DNA from: Pseudoscleropodium purum
Taxonomy: Eukaryota > Streptophyta > Bryopsida > Hypnales > Brachytheciaceae
Direction of reading: 5' to 3'
DNA: 64,000 nt
Assembly: GCA_963969395.1 (NCBI GenBank)
Contig: OZ017800.1
Coordinates: forward strand, 12,866,479-12,930,478
Both the position numbers and the translations under genes were made by a program. Under the pieces are notes generated by a model that was not told the DNA's origin, searched no databases, and saw only the letters and a list, made by a program, of their open reading frames with translations. Every line of letters starts with the position of its first letter. Position 1 is the first letter of the stretch. This document shows positions 34,470 to 47,876 of the stretch, one piece after another.

Positions 34470-37400
34470 TAAAAATATCAAAGTAGGACAATTCATTTAG
34501 AACTAATTCCTCAAGAAGTCAGTAGGCCTTAAGGAATTAATTGGTACTAAAATTCTTGTATTCTAAGTTATCAAAAGTCTTATAAATATCACACTATACA
34601 ATAGTAATACATTTATAATTTGTATTATTATACAATGTTTTTTTTATAATTATAAATGTATTACTATTTTATACTACTACTAATATTATTACATTGATGT
34701 ATACTAATACATTATTATATTTTATTATATTTATATTGAATGTAGTGAAATTTCTATATTTACAAAGGAAACATAAACATGTGATGTTTAGCTTTCAAGA
34801 ATGACCTTTGTATCATCTAATAAGTATATGAGTTAATACTCTAGATGCATGCACAACCCCCAAATGCTAGAGGCACCAAACTCTTGATGTCAACAATATT
34901 TTGAAGTAAAATAAAACCAAACCAAATTTCTATTTTTAGTAGTTTATATTTTTGAAAATTCTTTTTGAAGTCTAATTTTAGCATTAAAAATCCAATTTTG
35001 AAAATGATTGATTATGATTTTTTTATCTAAGATTTTGTGCAAGGGTGTCCATTGCAATCTTTACTTTTTGTAGTGTTGAGAGGTCTTAAAAATGAGCCTC
35101 AAATACATTAGATCTCAAAGAAAAATTTACATTAGAAATTCATTTAAAAAAAATTGTAGAAAAAATATTGAGAAGCTATAAATTGAATGGAATTAATGCA
35201 TGTTATGTCCTCTAATCTTATAATTTTTTGGTGACCAATTTTTTTGATTTGACATGTGAAAAGAGGATTGAAAGACTTCAAATCACTTTCACAATTTTAA
35301 CACCCTCATGATCAAATATTATAATCTTTCAATCCATAAATGATATTGCTGTGTTTTCTTTTCCTTTGTGATCTTTAACATATCTAGTTTGAATTTGTAT
35401 GGTAATAATTCAGAAAAAATTAATATAATTTATCAAAATGTTGGCTTTTTATTCATTTTAGTGCAAATTCCTAGAAGCTCAAAAAAGGCCTTGGACATTT
35501 AGGAGATAAGTCTATATGTTGATACATATATGGATTGTGTCTTATAATTTTGAAATTCAATAGATTTAAAATGAATGAAAAATATATACATATTAGTTGT
35601 ATGTTGCTAGAAATGTTAGAATGTCTAGTTTCAAGTCTTGATTTGTTTTATTTGGGGAGATGAGGAGGGAAGAGAGGAAGGATTTCTACATATTTGTGAT
35701 ATGAAGAAGCCATAGAGTAATGCACAAGCATTCTAACCACAAGCCTTGCAACATACAAACATTTCGACTGTATTCTTTGCAATACACAAAACATGTAGGT
35801 AAATATACCATTGATGCACACCAAATTGAATGTAACATAACATAATTAAGTGCATTTTGATTTTCTATGGTTGAAATTTGTGAATTGATTTATATATTCA
35901 TATAAACAAACGTGTTCTTTAAACAAGCATTCAAAATTGTTTTTGTCATATATTTTGTTTGGGATATAGATGATTAATCTCTAAAGGACCAAAGAGTCCA
36001 ATGTGTATTTTGAGTAAATTTCTACTCAAACATCCTTACATGTAGTTTCTATCAATACAAAGCCTCTTCTTTTCCAATCTAAAGCTAATAATTTAAAATC
36101 ACACAAATTTTATACATGATATCAATGGTCAATTCTTACTACATCTTAAATCTTGAGTTCCATTGAATTTTTAAAATTTGATTAGTACTAATCTAAAAAT
36201 TTGGACCAGGGGCTTTATACAACGTCTGAAATTATGTTGTACATATATGGCAACACATTCGGGAGGTTTTGACATCAAGAAAATGGGACTTAGAATTCGT
36301 CTTGGATTTAGGAAAAGTAGAGATCCAACTCGGGTTCTAAGTCCTAACTACTATTTTATAGATAATTATATATATTTATATATTCAAACATCCTCATAGA
36401 TTGATTTTATCTAAGTATTTGCCCATTGCAAATTCTATGTTGAAAGTGTTCAAAAAAATGAGTTCTTAAACCTTTATATCCATTTTTTGACATATAATAT
36501 TATCTATGATGAAACTTAGAACTTAGAATTTGGACTTTGGATTTCATACTACAAAGTTCTAACTCCTACTAACCAATATTTTTATTTCACCTTCTACAAA
36601 TCAAGAAAGTTGGGACTCAACCTTGAACTTCCCTAATATTGCGCTACACTAAACTGTCCTATTTGTAAAGAGATAATAACATCACCTAGATAATTAGTGT
36701 CACCACAACAGTTTAATTTTGTAGAAATTGGAAAAATACAAAAATGCTTTGAACTCTACTATTTCATAATAGTGTGATTTTGGTAAATTAGTATTATTAT
36801 ATGAATTATTAGGACAAATCAATTTAGTAGGATAAATCAAATTCAACGCTTTGCATGTTGTAACTTGCACCATGGTGAATGCCAAACATGCTTCTTTTGA
36901 TTTTCTAGGGGCCTAAAATGCAATAGTTTTGCTTCAAAAAAGACAAATCCTAAAGGCAATAGAATATCTTGTCACATATTAAAGTGGTCCCCCTTCCAAA
37001 AAACTCACACCCTTGTCTAAAACCACCATCATCACTTTGTATACATCTCCAAAAGCAATTTGTACATATGCTAAAGAAACGATTTTATAGCATCTAAAAG
37101 AAAACAAAACTTTGATCCATCATAACTTTTGCATACCGTATCCAAATGCTACATTCTTTGATGCGTTGAAACCTCCTTTCCCTTGCCAATAAGAAAATCA
37201 ATGAAAATGTTGGTCCATCTAATAATAGAAATATGCACCATAGCCATATATGCACTGGCTCTTTGTGGGGTGCCCTCCTTCAAGGGTGTCATACAAAGGA
37301 GAAGCAATATGTGCATATGTCACAGAAACAATTTCACATGTACCAAAAAAAAAACTTTGATCCTTCATAACTTTTGCATACTGTATCCAAAAGCTCCGTT

Positions 37401-39755
37401 CTTCAATGCATTGGAACCTCCTTTCCCTTGCCAACAACAAAAATCAATGAAAATGTTGGTCCGTCTAATAATAGAAACTATGCACAGTAGCCAAATGTGC
37501 TGGTTTTGGGGAGGTGCCCACCTTCGAGGGTGTCATACAAAGGGGGAGGGGGAAGTCAGTGTACCTTAGTTGACACTAACATGCGGCTTGCATGCCAGCG
37601 AGTGCCCCTCCCTGAAGCAAGTCCAGACTTCAGAGTCAATTAGTACTTACTCTGTAAATGGAATTTTTCTCCCTCCCCCAAATTCCCCAAGTCCCAAGCC
37701 AGCTTTGTGAGTCTTGTGACAGGCCCACATGCTGTAAAATTCTCCTCCCACACGGAGTTCGGTGTACTTCAAATCATGCCCTCAATCCTACTCTTTCTTT
37801 CAAGCATTTCCACAGATCGGTTCTTCAGGTGGAAGTTGGAACGTCGGACCATGGTCAGGTTGAAAGGGGTGATCCTCCTGGCGAACGGAAGTTTAGAGTA
37901 TAAGTAGTTTAAAGTATAAGTTTAGAATGGGGAATTGAAACGTTTTGTTGTTATAACTTACTTATCCTACTGTCAGGACAGACGGTTGACCACACTCCAT
38001 GCTCACATTCCAAAGAGGAGGGGTGGGGGGGATGATCTCCCATAAGCAAGTGTTGTTTAATTTGCAACACTTGGGTGTGGGGTTAGGTGAGGTAAAATGT
38101 GCGTCAACCTATCGTGCATTCAAGTATTATCTTGGAGAATATGTTGGGGGTGGTTACACACATGGTTTTGGGTACCAAAAAAGAAAGAGAGAAATTTGGA
38201 GTACTAGAGAGAATTAACCTTGGAAGGACACAACCCCTTTAACCAACTAAAGGTGGTTACCAACACATTGCAATCATTGGACCAATAGGTGCATGCTTTG
38301 TTTTGACAAAGAATATGAGGGAAGTCATCCATCGTATCCTTTTATGTCAACAAGCATCCTTACAAGGGTTAAGAAGGGACTTATTGTGTTTCTAATAGGA
38401 AATATCATTTGTACGAAGCATGCGTTTTCAAAGTAGGTTTCTTGAAGAATGTTCATTCAAATGGACTACCATTACTTTTCAAACCAAAGACTACAGTCCT
38501 TTTTGACAATTCTTTCAACCTTTGAATATGCAAATTACATCATTGTTGTCATCTTTATAATAAATTTATGAATGGAAGTTATAACAACGTGTCCGTTTCA
38601 TAATTTGGAAACTAGAGCCCATTGGAAAGATCATAGGAAGAACATAAATCATGTGTTGCAACGTTGAATCCAATGTTTACATTACAATACAATAATTTAA
38701 GAGAATAGTTTTATCCAAATTTTTCTTACTTTTCAAATATACACTTGTCCACAAGGATTTTTTTAATTATTAAATCTTGTACACAAAATAGATTAATTTT
38801 CTAATTAAATAATTTTTGGCAAAGTGTTGATCTATTCAAATAATAAATTTAAACAATCAATTTCTAAAGTAATATATATAGTGTCCTCTACATAAATAAT
38901 TTATGCATTTTTTGTTTTGACATGATCAACATTGGATTGATCTTTACATTAAAAAAGACTTTCATATGTTTTGACTTTTGAATATTATACCAAATATAAA
39001 AGTGTTAAAATTATAATATAAAAGTCATTTTTTACTTTGTCATCTGATTATGTAATCATGTGATTTTTTTGGAAATCATTCACATTGATATTCATTAGGT
39101 AATAGGCACTTTTTCTACCATTGTATAAGTTGACAAGTTGATATTCAAACTTTAGTCAAAATTTTAGTTTCAAAATTATGTTTTATTGATAAAAGAAATC
39201 ATGTCAATCTCAACCTATAGTAAAACACTAGTAGAAAAGGGCTAATTAAGTTTTAAGAACTATAGTTAAAAAGAAATTCCATTACAATTTTCTATGGTTC
39301 GACTCCTTTTTGGTCCATTTGAGTATAATTTGACCCATGGATATGCTAAAAAAATCCATAATCCAAATGATTGTTTAATCTATGGTGGTTAAATGTAAGG
39401 ATTCTTGAACCATCCAAAATATGTCATCATACGAACTACTTGAATTACTTTCATAAAGAATGCAAAATTCAATCTAAATAATTGATTGATTTCATGCAAT
39501 GATGTATGAATTGCTTAAGTATTGCTAAAAAGACCTATAGTTGCATACATTGAGAGTGGTGACAGTGCCTCGATTGCCATTCATCTCTACCACCTAACCT
39601 TTTTGTATTTCATTCTTACTTTGATGGAAAGATGTATGAAAAAACTGAGTGGAACTAGTGTGGTTTCAAGGAGGGCAAAATTTGGTCTTAAATGAAATCA
39701 ATGACATCTTTTTTATTGTAATTGGTATCCCTCTAAGAGGTGTCTAAATTCTTAT
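34470..39755. other. AT-rich intergenic sequence with minor repeats
   Basis: No recognised gene. It contains a perfect 20-bp stem hairpin (34601-34620 with 34648-34667), a lone TTAA-family start near 35974 (TTAATCTCTAAAGGACC), a two-unit tandem duplication at about 37070-37550, and a more GC-rich but unreadable zone at 37560-38220. The block at 38216-38390 recurs in diverged form at 46728-46890. Confidence 0.45.
37070..37550 (+). repeat. Tandem duplication, two units of ~244 bp
   Basis: Both units carry AACTTTGATCC(A/T)TCATAAC, TTGGAACCTCCTTTCCCTTGCCAA-like and AATCAATGAAAATGTTGGTCC words, then GGGTGTCATACAAAGG. The unit offset is about 244 bp with moderate divergence. Function unknown. Confidence 0.7.
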
Positions 39756-39759
39756 TTAA

Positions 39760-40685
39760 TCCCTAAAGGACCGGACTGTGTTTTTTGGTTGTATAGAAAT
39801 TTTGAGCAAGTCCATGTGACCAGAAATTTGCATATTTAAGGCTGAAATTGTTATAGAAGGTGTAGAAAAGGAATATCTTTCATATGCAACAAATTTCATG
39901 ACATTTGGAAATAGGAGTCAAAAGTTACAACCTAATATGTAGTTTGTTTCTCAACTCGGGCAGTCCGGGCAGATCTAAAAAAATCATTTTTTTCAACAAT
40001 CAAAATTTGAAATTTGTTTTCTAGACTTATGTATACAAGGAAAGCTTTGAATCATTCCATTTTGATCAATGAGTCAAAAGTTATGAGGATTTTTTGTTTG
40101 GAGGCAGTTATGGATTCCCTACTCTAAAATAAACTTTGAAATCCTTTATCTTACCCAATTTTCAATATTTTTGAAAAAAAATAAAATACTAGGATGTGAA
40201 TTGTTTATTACAATATTTCAACCATTGGGATTGACATTTTTAAATTCCATATTTCAATTCTTAATAATTTAGTATTTTGAATCATTCTCTACTACTACCT
40301 ACTTACTATTTTTTCCCTATATGTTGTATAATTCTAAATGATCTGAAATTTTTCAAGCATGTATCCAACATGCCTTGAAGAATTAATCCAAAGAGCTTCA
40401 ATAATTTTGAACATTTTTTCATACAAATTTGACCTTGTGAAGTTCAACTGCCTCGTTTTTTGCAGGGATAAAAAAATGATTTTTGTCACTTCAAATGCTA
40501 ATATCTTGCCATCTACAAGGTGGAAATTTCTGAATTTTTTTTCACATCTTCTCAAACTAGTTTACTACAAGATCCTATGATTATATGTGTCCAAAAACGT
40601 TTCTTTTTCTAAATTTTGAAACTTGTCCAAGAAATGGCAGTTTGGGAGTATTTTTGGAGAAAACATAGTCAAGGAACTTTAGGAG
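39760..40685 (+). repeat. TTAA-flanked ~920-bp repeat, copy 4
   Basis: The left end is TTAA (39756-39759) then TCCCTAAAGGACC; the right end GGAACTTTAGGAG then TTAA (40686-40689). The ends are short imperfect inverted repeats of the type CCCCTAAAG. Internal landmarks shared by all copies are TTTCATGACATTTGGAAATA, TTGAATCATTCCATTTTGAT, TTTGAAATCCTTTATCTTA, and near the right end a GATCCTATGATTATATGTGT block. No conserved open frame, so non-autonomous. A TTAA target with CCC ends recalls piggyBac-type elements; the class is inferred only. Confidence 0.8.
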
Positions 40686-40689
40686 TTAA

Positions 40690-42978
40690 AATGAGTGCGA
40701 TAAAACATGACGGAGAAATGTTGAAAGCGTATCACAAAGTATCTAAAGCAATGTCTGAGACATGCTTTATAAACTTAGTGGGTGGGTTTTTGTCCTTTTT
40801 AAGATGCCTATGGATGGTTGACTTTAAAATTCATAACAAAGTTTGCAAACACATAAAATTTATGAATGAGTATTGGTTAGATTTAGTTTCCTTTTGTTTT
40901 TTCATTTTTTTCTATCACATAATGTTTTGTGATAGAAAAAACATTCCCCCCATTCTTTCCAAAAGGAGGTAAAATGTAGGACTCTTTATAGATGCTCTAG
41001 TTTACATGTTACAAATTGAATGAGTTGTCCTATAAAGATGCTTGTTGAATTCCAAAAACAAGATAAGACATGCTTGAAGAACTTATGATTCTTTTGATTT
41101 GATTAATAGAATAATCATATTTCTTTATATTTTTGAGTAGAGATACATTTTTGCAATTTGGGTCAAAATTTCAAAAAGATTAATTCAAAATCAACTTCAT
41201 AGGAACCTACATGGATTTTTAATTGTCCTTTTGATGGACAATATTCCCTTAAAAATTTAATTCTAAAGCATGAATATAATAATTTTAATTATATGGCCAA
41301 TTTCATTAAAATGGTGGTATTCTATTGATTTGGCACTTTTAGTAGTTTAGATTGCATAGTTTGAACTGTTTTTTCTATAATAGAATATATTTTCAATACT
41401 AGATTTTTTGAAATCTATAAATCTCCTAGATGTCTAAAATCTATATCAATCCTAGATTTTTCAGACTACTCAATCTAATATCTATATTAGTTGTAGATTT
41501 TTAAAATCTAAAACTAACCTAGATGTTTGTAATGTGTACTTGTCCTAGATGACAAGGTGAGAAAATGGCACATGAAATATTGCCATTTTAATGAAATTTG
41601 CCATTTATAGAGTAACTTGCTTGGCATTTGGCTTAAGATTGCCTACTTTCTATGTGCAACAAACATAACTATCACCCTATAAATGCCAACCATGTGTTCC
41701 ATGTTGTAATACAATACTATATATGAATATAGGATATGGATACAATACATGCATAAGTGGTTATGAATACAAATGGACATACATACATCAATCCATATCA
41801 TGTGAACTTTTGAACTTGTTCTAAATCTCTTTTTATATATAGTATATCCAATTCTTCAAAAATTATGGAATAAAGGATGTTATAGAATATGGGACATAGA
41901 TAGATATTAACTGGCTTAAAGTTCTTTAAATTCTTGTGGAGCTTTTAAAAGTTTGAGTAGATTCATATGAAATCAATTTTGAGCAAACGAAAATGAAATT
42001 CTTGTAAAAGATGCACATTTCTTTACACTTTCCAAAAATATATATTTTTTTATAAGATGCCTAAATCAAAACTTATAGGGTTTAAGAGTTTAAAGTCACC
42101 TTCAGTAGAGAGCTTATAGATATAGGCAAGCTATGAATTTATTTTATTGACTTTGAACACTTATATCTTAAAATCTATAATGTTGAATGGACTGAAATTC
42201 TTTTTATACATTCTTATAGTTGAACATAGAGATAAAATGTGATGGAAAATGATTTTCTTTTTCAATTTCACTCAATGCACTAGAAATGGAAATTTTAGAA
42301 CAATTTTAGAACCATTAGCAAAAATCCTAGTGTAATTTATGAGATTTATTTTTCAATTTTTCAATTTTAAATAAAAGTAGGATTATGTCAACTATTTGGA
42401 TTTGGATTCTTCCCCCCCAAATTTAAATCTTGCTCATGTAATTTCTTTAAAACAATAATTCCATGTTAGTTTTTTTACATAATAGTTAAAAATTTCCATT
42501 ATCTTTGAAAATTGACACGCAAGTAATTAACATAAATACCTATCCATTGGTTTCAATTTCCAAAGTTTGATAGTGCCTTCTTCTCCACAAAGTTGAGTCA
42601 AACTATATTGATCCTATTGGGCAAGGTCCATAACTTCTTTTCTTCTAACTTCAAGCATTACAATCTCTCAATTTATATGGTTAAATGGATTAGTGAATTT
42701 TCTCCACAAATTCCTATAATAATCTAGTATATAGTTTTATGTTCTAATTTTGAAAATATTTTATATTTCAATCATGTTCAATGCACTAGAAAGTGTTCAT
42801 TCTTGATACTTTTTGTCAAAAATAGTCAAAGAACACTTTAGGGAGATTAACATCCTACTTCCAAAATCGAATTCCAAAATAAATATAATCCATAACACAC
42901 AATTTAAAATATCACAATAATGTAAAATATTCTCTTTTTGTCTCTTCAATAGACAAAGGCACATGACGTTATTAATAA
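40690..42978. other. AT-rich sequence with a foldback element
   Basis: Contains the foldback at 41290-41609. A low-quality relative of the TTAA family may lie at 42140-42850 (CACTTATATCTTAAAATCTATAA; CTTTAGGGAGATTAA near 42840). No gene. Confidence 0.4.
41290..41609. repeat. Foldback element, ~320 bp, ~35-bp terminal inverted repeats
   Basis: Left TATATGGCCAATTTCATTAA is matched by the inverse of the right end (TATAAATGGCAAATTTCATTAA, shown here in two parts: TATAAATGGC, AAATTTCATTAA). The inside carries several AAATCTA/TAGATTT words in alternating orientation at 41395-41530. Probable miniature element. Confidence 0.6.
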
Positions 42979-43917
42979 CACGTAAAGGACCAAGTTGTAT
43001 TTTTCAGCAAAATAGCAATTTTGGGCAGCTCACTATAAATGGAATTTTTTTTCTTTTGAAATTTTTACACAATATCTACCCGAGGACTCGAGGAGTAACT
43101 TCAAGGCACAAAAATTTTCATAATTTCTAACTACATGATTAAAAAGTTATTGTATGATATGCAATTTTCATTGTTTGGTAGGTAGTTTGAGCAGTTCAAA
43201 AATATTTCCTTGAAAATCACTTAAAAAAATTAAGAAATAAAATATTTGGTTTTTAAATTTATGTTTTTGTGTAAAGCTTTGAATCATTCCATTTTGATTA
43301 ATGAGATGAAAATTATGAAGAATTTCAGTTGGTAGGTAGCTATGGATTCTCTATTCTAAAATAAACTTTGAAGTCCTTTATTTAACTTAATTTTCAATAT
43401 TTTTTGAAAAATATAAATTTTTGGGATGCAGATTGTTTATTACAACATTATAACCTTTGGGATTGGTATTTTTAAATTTCATAACTAAATTCTTAACAAT
43501 TTAGTATTTTGAATCATTCTTTATTTCTTTTTGTTTACTACTTTTTTCCTTTATGTTGTACAATTTCAAATGATTTGAAATTTTTCAAGCATTTTTCAAA
43601 CAAATTTTTCAACTTGCCTTGAAGAATGAATCTAAAGAAGCACCATCATTTTGACATTTTTTCATACAAACGTGACTTTGTAAAGTATAGTTGCTTGATT
43701 TTTGCAGGGCCAAAAGAAGGATTTTTGTCAATTCAAACACTAGTATTTTGTATAGTAAAAAAATTTCAAATTTTTTTCCACTTCTTTTCAAAATAGCGTA
43801 CAATAAGATCCTACAATAACATGTGTCCAAAAATATTTTTTTCCTAAAATTTGGTACTTGTACTATTGATGATAGTTTTGGAGCATTTTGGTGAAAACAT
43901 AATCAAAGGAACTTTTA
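42979..43917 (+). repeat. TTAA-flanked ~920-bp repeat, copy 5, diverged
   Basis: The left end CACGTAAAGGACCAAG and right end AAGGAACTTTTAC are degenerate versions of the family ends, and the TTAA sites have mutated (ATAA at left). The body matches the family: TTGAATCATTCCATTTTGAT, TTTGAAGTCCTTTATTTAA, AACCTTTGGGATTGG and TAAGATCCTACAATAACATG. Confidence 0.7.
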
Positions 43918-44720
43918 CAAATTCATGAAAATAAGGTTGTATGGTGCTCAAGCGTTATAAGTGGTTCTACAATGGAAATCGATTTTTAGTAGGCCTTTCT
44001 TTCATTTTAGAGAAAAATTTAATGGACAAAAATATATATTAGTATTGCTTAAAGTCCCATTTACAAGTCTAGACCAAGGTATTGTTAGCCAAAACCAATT
44101 TGCTTGTAGTTCTTCTTAGGGGATATTTGGTGGCAGATTTCCCTTCTTTTTTGAGTAAATGAAATAATGGAATTACTACAAAGCTTTGAGACTATATTGC
44201 TCTTTGGATTGTGAATTTCAATAATCTTTCATCCATATATGCATTGTTGCATATTTCTTTTCACATATCAAGATAATTTGTCCTACGTAACATTGTATAC
44301 AATAATTGGGGAACGCTCATAACATTCAGTAGTAGAAAGAAGGACAACCTTCTTCCTATCAAAATGGTGCTAAGTATTTGACATCATTTCATTCGTTAGA
44401 TGATATGATGCCGAATATTCGGCACCATCACTAGCTAATAACTATGTGTCAATATTTGTCAAAGTCCAATTCTGTTACAGGGGTCACAAATACTGACTCT
44501 GGGTATTTAAAAAAACAATTATTTTCAATTAAATAATGCACAAAATTTTTAAACTTGGGGTACAGAAGATTGAAATATATTCAATTCATATAGTGCAAAA
44601 ATAAAAGGGTTTAACAAAATGGTTACCCAATTATTGAGGTTACCGCATTCAATATTCACATATCCTCCATATGCATCAAATGTCATTCATCATTTGTAAT
44701 ACTGGATGAAGGGACAATTC
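43918..44720. other. AT-rich sequence without genes
   Basis: Nothing coding. GCCGAATATTCGGC near 44411 is a perfect 14-bp palindrome, possibly chance. Confidence 0.4.
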
Positions 44721-45298
44721 TATATATACCGACGGGGTAGTAGTTGGTAGAACAAACAATGTGGGATATGTAAATTACAATTCGTAGTTTCTCAACCGCT
44801 CATAGTTTAGTCAAATTAAAGCAAAGACTTGTGATTGAAGTAGAATTTCAGACCTCATTTAAGCATAGTATAAAAAAAATTCAAAAAACTTTGAACTAAA
44901 TTTTTTTTGTAAATGAAGTTAAATTTTTTCTCCAAAAATCCATTTGAGATTTAGATCCTCCAATCAAAAGTTATGGACAAATTTCAGAGAGGCTTTGAAA
45001 GAGAATTTCTTTTAGACATTTCAAACATCCTCTCTGAAATTTGTTCATAACTTTTGATTGGAAAATCTAAATCTCAAACGGATTTTTGAAGATGAATTTT
45101 TTCTCAATTTACCAACTTTTCGTAGTTAAACTTTGTTTGAAAAAATTTATTATAGTATGCCTAAATAAGGTCTAAAATTCTACTTCAATTACAATTCCTA
45201 CTTTTGATTTTAACTATGAGAGGTTGACAACCTACAAATCTTAATTTATAAATCCCACATGGGTTGTTCTACCTCCTACCACCCCCTATAGATATATA
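44721..45298. repeat. Foldback element, ~580 bp, arms ~280 bp
   Basis: The left arm begins TATATATACCGACGGGGTAG and the right arm ends with the inverse (...CTACCTCCTACC, ACCCCCTATAGATATATA). The central part is also palindromic: CAAATTTCAGAGAGG against CCTCTCTGAAATTTG around 44978-45045. The whole unit can fold on itself. It has no coding potential and is a probable miniature or snap-back element. Confidence 0.75.
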
Positions 45299-46949
45299 AA
45301 CAACTTCTCTCCATGATTGCTAAATGGAAGTAAATGAACGCAATTACTTCTTGGTAGATTTCAGTGCTATGTTATAGAAAGGATTCTAGCTTCGGATTTC
45401 AGGCAAACCATATTTCTTTACAAATCGTGTTGCATTTTATATTCTGTTCTACAGTTAGCAGAAGAAAACGGAACACACCAAAGATCTAATTCCACTATCC
45501 AGATACTGCACAGCTTAGATTAACACTGCGTGGATGAATTTCATGGATGACGTTTCCAGGGAGGGAAAGGCAGCCTCATAATTTAATTTATGAATATCCA
45601 TTGTATACTAGGCACTGGTCTTCTCGTCAGTACTCTGTCTCCTAAGGTATTGGAAAGGTCGTATTGATACTTTGCTAGATACATGGCAGGGACTTTATCA
45701 ATGAATTTCATCATTGACGTGGGCTGAGGCGTCATGTACGACAGCTGACGAGGCCATATAAGACGCCCAAACAACCACTGAAGACAATTTTGTTTACTGT
45801 TTGGGTCCCCTTTCCAAGGACGCTACAGAGACCCCCCCCCTGCCTCATTGGGCGGCAATGTTTCTGTAAGATATGTACAATTCAGAAAAAAGGAAATAAA
45901 GGAAAAGAAATGCAAAAGAAAAAACTCCCATTGAGCCATAAGTAATATAAAGTCAGTCGGTTTATATCCCATTCAAAAGATATCAGGCCTGCAAGGGTCA
46001 CTTTGCTTGCAATACACAGGTCGGTACCTTAGCGCACTGCCTGACTCCTTATTCCAAGTGGCACATGTTTGCATCAGGTGCTGGCTGGCTTTATGAAAAA
46101 TGGAGACTTTTCAAAATCACAGGGCCAAAGAAAAGGAAAAAGGGAAAAAGGAAAAAGAAAGAAAAAGAAAAACACACCACGGGAATGGGTCCTCGAACTT
46201 AACTTGGGTCGCTGATTGCCGACAAATGTTTCAGGACTGCCTGCCCTACAGAGGAAAGGAAATTCATGAAAATTATTCCGTTTTCCATTTCCAAGGGCTC
46301 ACTGTTTTTCAGGCTGCGGTGAACCGACCCCTCCCTTGTCCCGGATTTTACCCCTGGAAAAAAATGGAACTTTTTTATTTGTCACCCATGATAAAAATTT
46401 GGAAATTTTGATTTCATATTTGGAATTAGAGGCCTCCAATTACCTTGGAGAGGAGTAGAAGATAAATTTATCAAGCAAAAAATAGGGGGACATGCAGCTC
46501 CTAGAATGATTTAGGGAAGACAAGCAAGGCTAGAAGAGGTCAATTCACCCTGGGCGTTTTCCATTGGTTCTATTAATGCTAAATAGAATTGTTTAATAAA
46601 AAGAGCCCCAAAGAAGAGAAAATTAAAACAACTTCAAGCATTAAATATAGGATTCTTCCCATCAAATTCTTGCCAAATTTGATGTCCTATGGAGGTCAAA
46701 TTGACTTGATTTAATTTGCTTGAAGGAAAACCTTAGCCTTCAAAGGAAGCAATCCTCCATGACCAATGTAGTCACCAAAAGTACTCCAATTATTAGACCA
46801 ATAGGTATATTCTTTATTTCTACAATGAACAATGAAATCATCCATTGACCACTTTTTGGCCTTAATGTCCTTCAAGGGTTAAGTGGTGGTTTGGTATCGT
46901 CAAAACCTAGTCCCAAGGATAGGTTAGTCTTGGGCTTGGTCTACTTTAA
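45299..46949. other. Mixed-composition intergenic sequence
   Basis: Slightly higher G+C at 45440-46400. Holds a C10-type run near 45830 and a purine microsatellite (GGAAAAAG units) at 46133-46172. Open frames here look random. A dispersed repeat shared with 38216-38390 lies at 46728-46890. No gene recognised. Confidence 0.4.
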
Positions 46950-47872
46950 CCCCTAAAATTCTTTAACTATGTTTTTGTTAAAAATGCTCCCAAATTGCCA
47001 TTTCTTATATAAGTTTCAAAATTTAGAAAAAACTTTTTTGGACACATATAACCATACAATCTTGTAGTACACTGGTTTGAAAAGATGTGGTAAAACATTC
47101 AGAAATTTCCACCGTATAGATTGCAAGATATTAGCATTTGAAGTGATAGAAATCATTTTTTTGTCCCTGCAAAAAACTAGGCAGATAAACTTCACAAGGT
47201 CACATTTGTATGAAAAAATGTTCAAAATGATTGCAACTCTCTGGATTCATTCTTCAAGGCATGTTAGCTACATGCTTGAAAATTTTTAGACCATTTGAAA
47301 TTGTACAACATATAGGAAAAAAATAGTAAGTGGAAAGATGTAGAAAATGGTTCAAAATACTAAATTATTAACAATTTATTTATGGAATTGAAAAATTCCA
47401 ATCCCAAAGGTTGTAGTGTTGTAGCAAGAAATCTTCATCTAATGTTTTTATATTTTTCCAAAAACATTGAAAATTGAGTTCAATAAAGGACTTCAAAGTT
47501 TATTTTGGGGTAGAGAATCCATAATTGCCTACAAACTAAAACACCTCATAACTTTTGATTCATTCATCAAAATAGAATGATTCAAAGATTTTAATGTATA
47601 TATAAATCTAGAAAACCAATTTCAAATTTAGGTTTTTGAAAAAAACGATTTTTTCAAATCTGCCTGAACTGCTTGAGTTAAGAAACAAACTATATATTAG
47701 GCTATAACTTTTGACTCATATTTCCAAATGTCCTAAAATTTAGTGCACATGAAAGATATTCCTTATCCATACCTTCTACCAAAATTTGGGCCAAAAAAAT
47801 GGAAATCTCTAGTCACACATACCTGCCCAAAATTTCTATGCTGCCAAAAAATACAATTTGGTCCTTTAGGGG
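46950..47872 (-). repeat. TTAA-flanked ~920-bp repeat, copy 6
   Basis: Minus-oriented, complete copy: TTAA (46946-46949) then CCCCTAAAATTC, and at the right GGTCCTTTAGGGG then TTAA (47873-47876). Both TTAA sites and both CCCC ends are intact, making this the best-preserved example outside the large inverted repeat. Confidence 0.85.
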
Positions 47873-47876
47873 TTAA

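Noticed and set aside
39760..40689. CCCCTAAAG/CTTTAGGGG as plant telomere repeat (CCCTAAA)
   Set aside because: Only single units at element borders, never in tandem; they are better explained as terminal repeats.
40616..40972. 118-codon open frame
   Set aside because: It starts inside a TTAA-family copy and runs into flanking AT-rich DNA; no protein-like conservation is visible.
46100..46411. 103-codon open frame with Lys/Glu-rich start
   Set aside because: The Lys-rich part is a GGAAAAAG microsatellite; the rest shows no domain.
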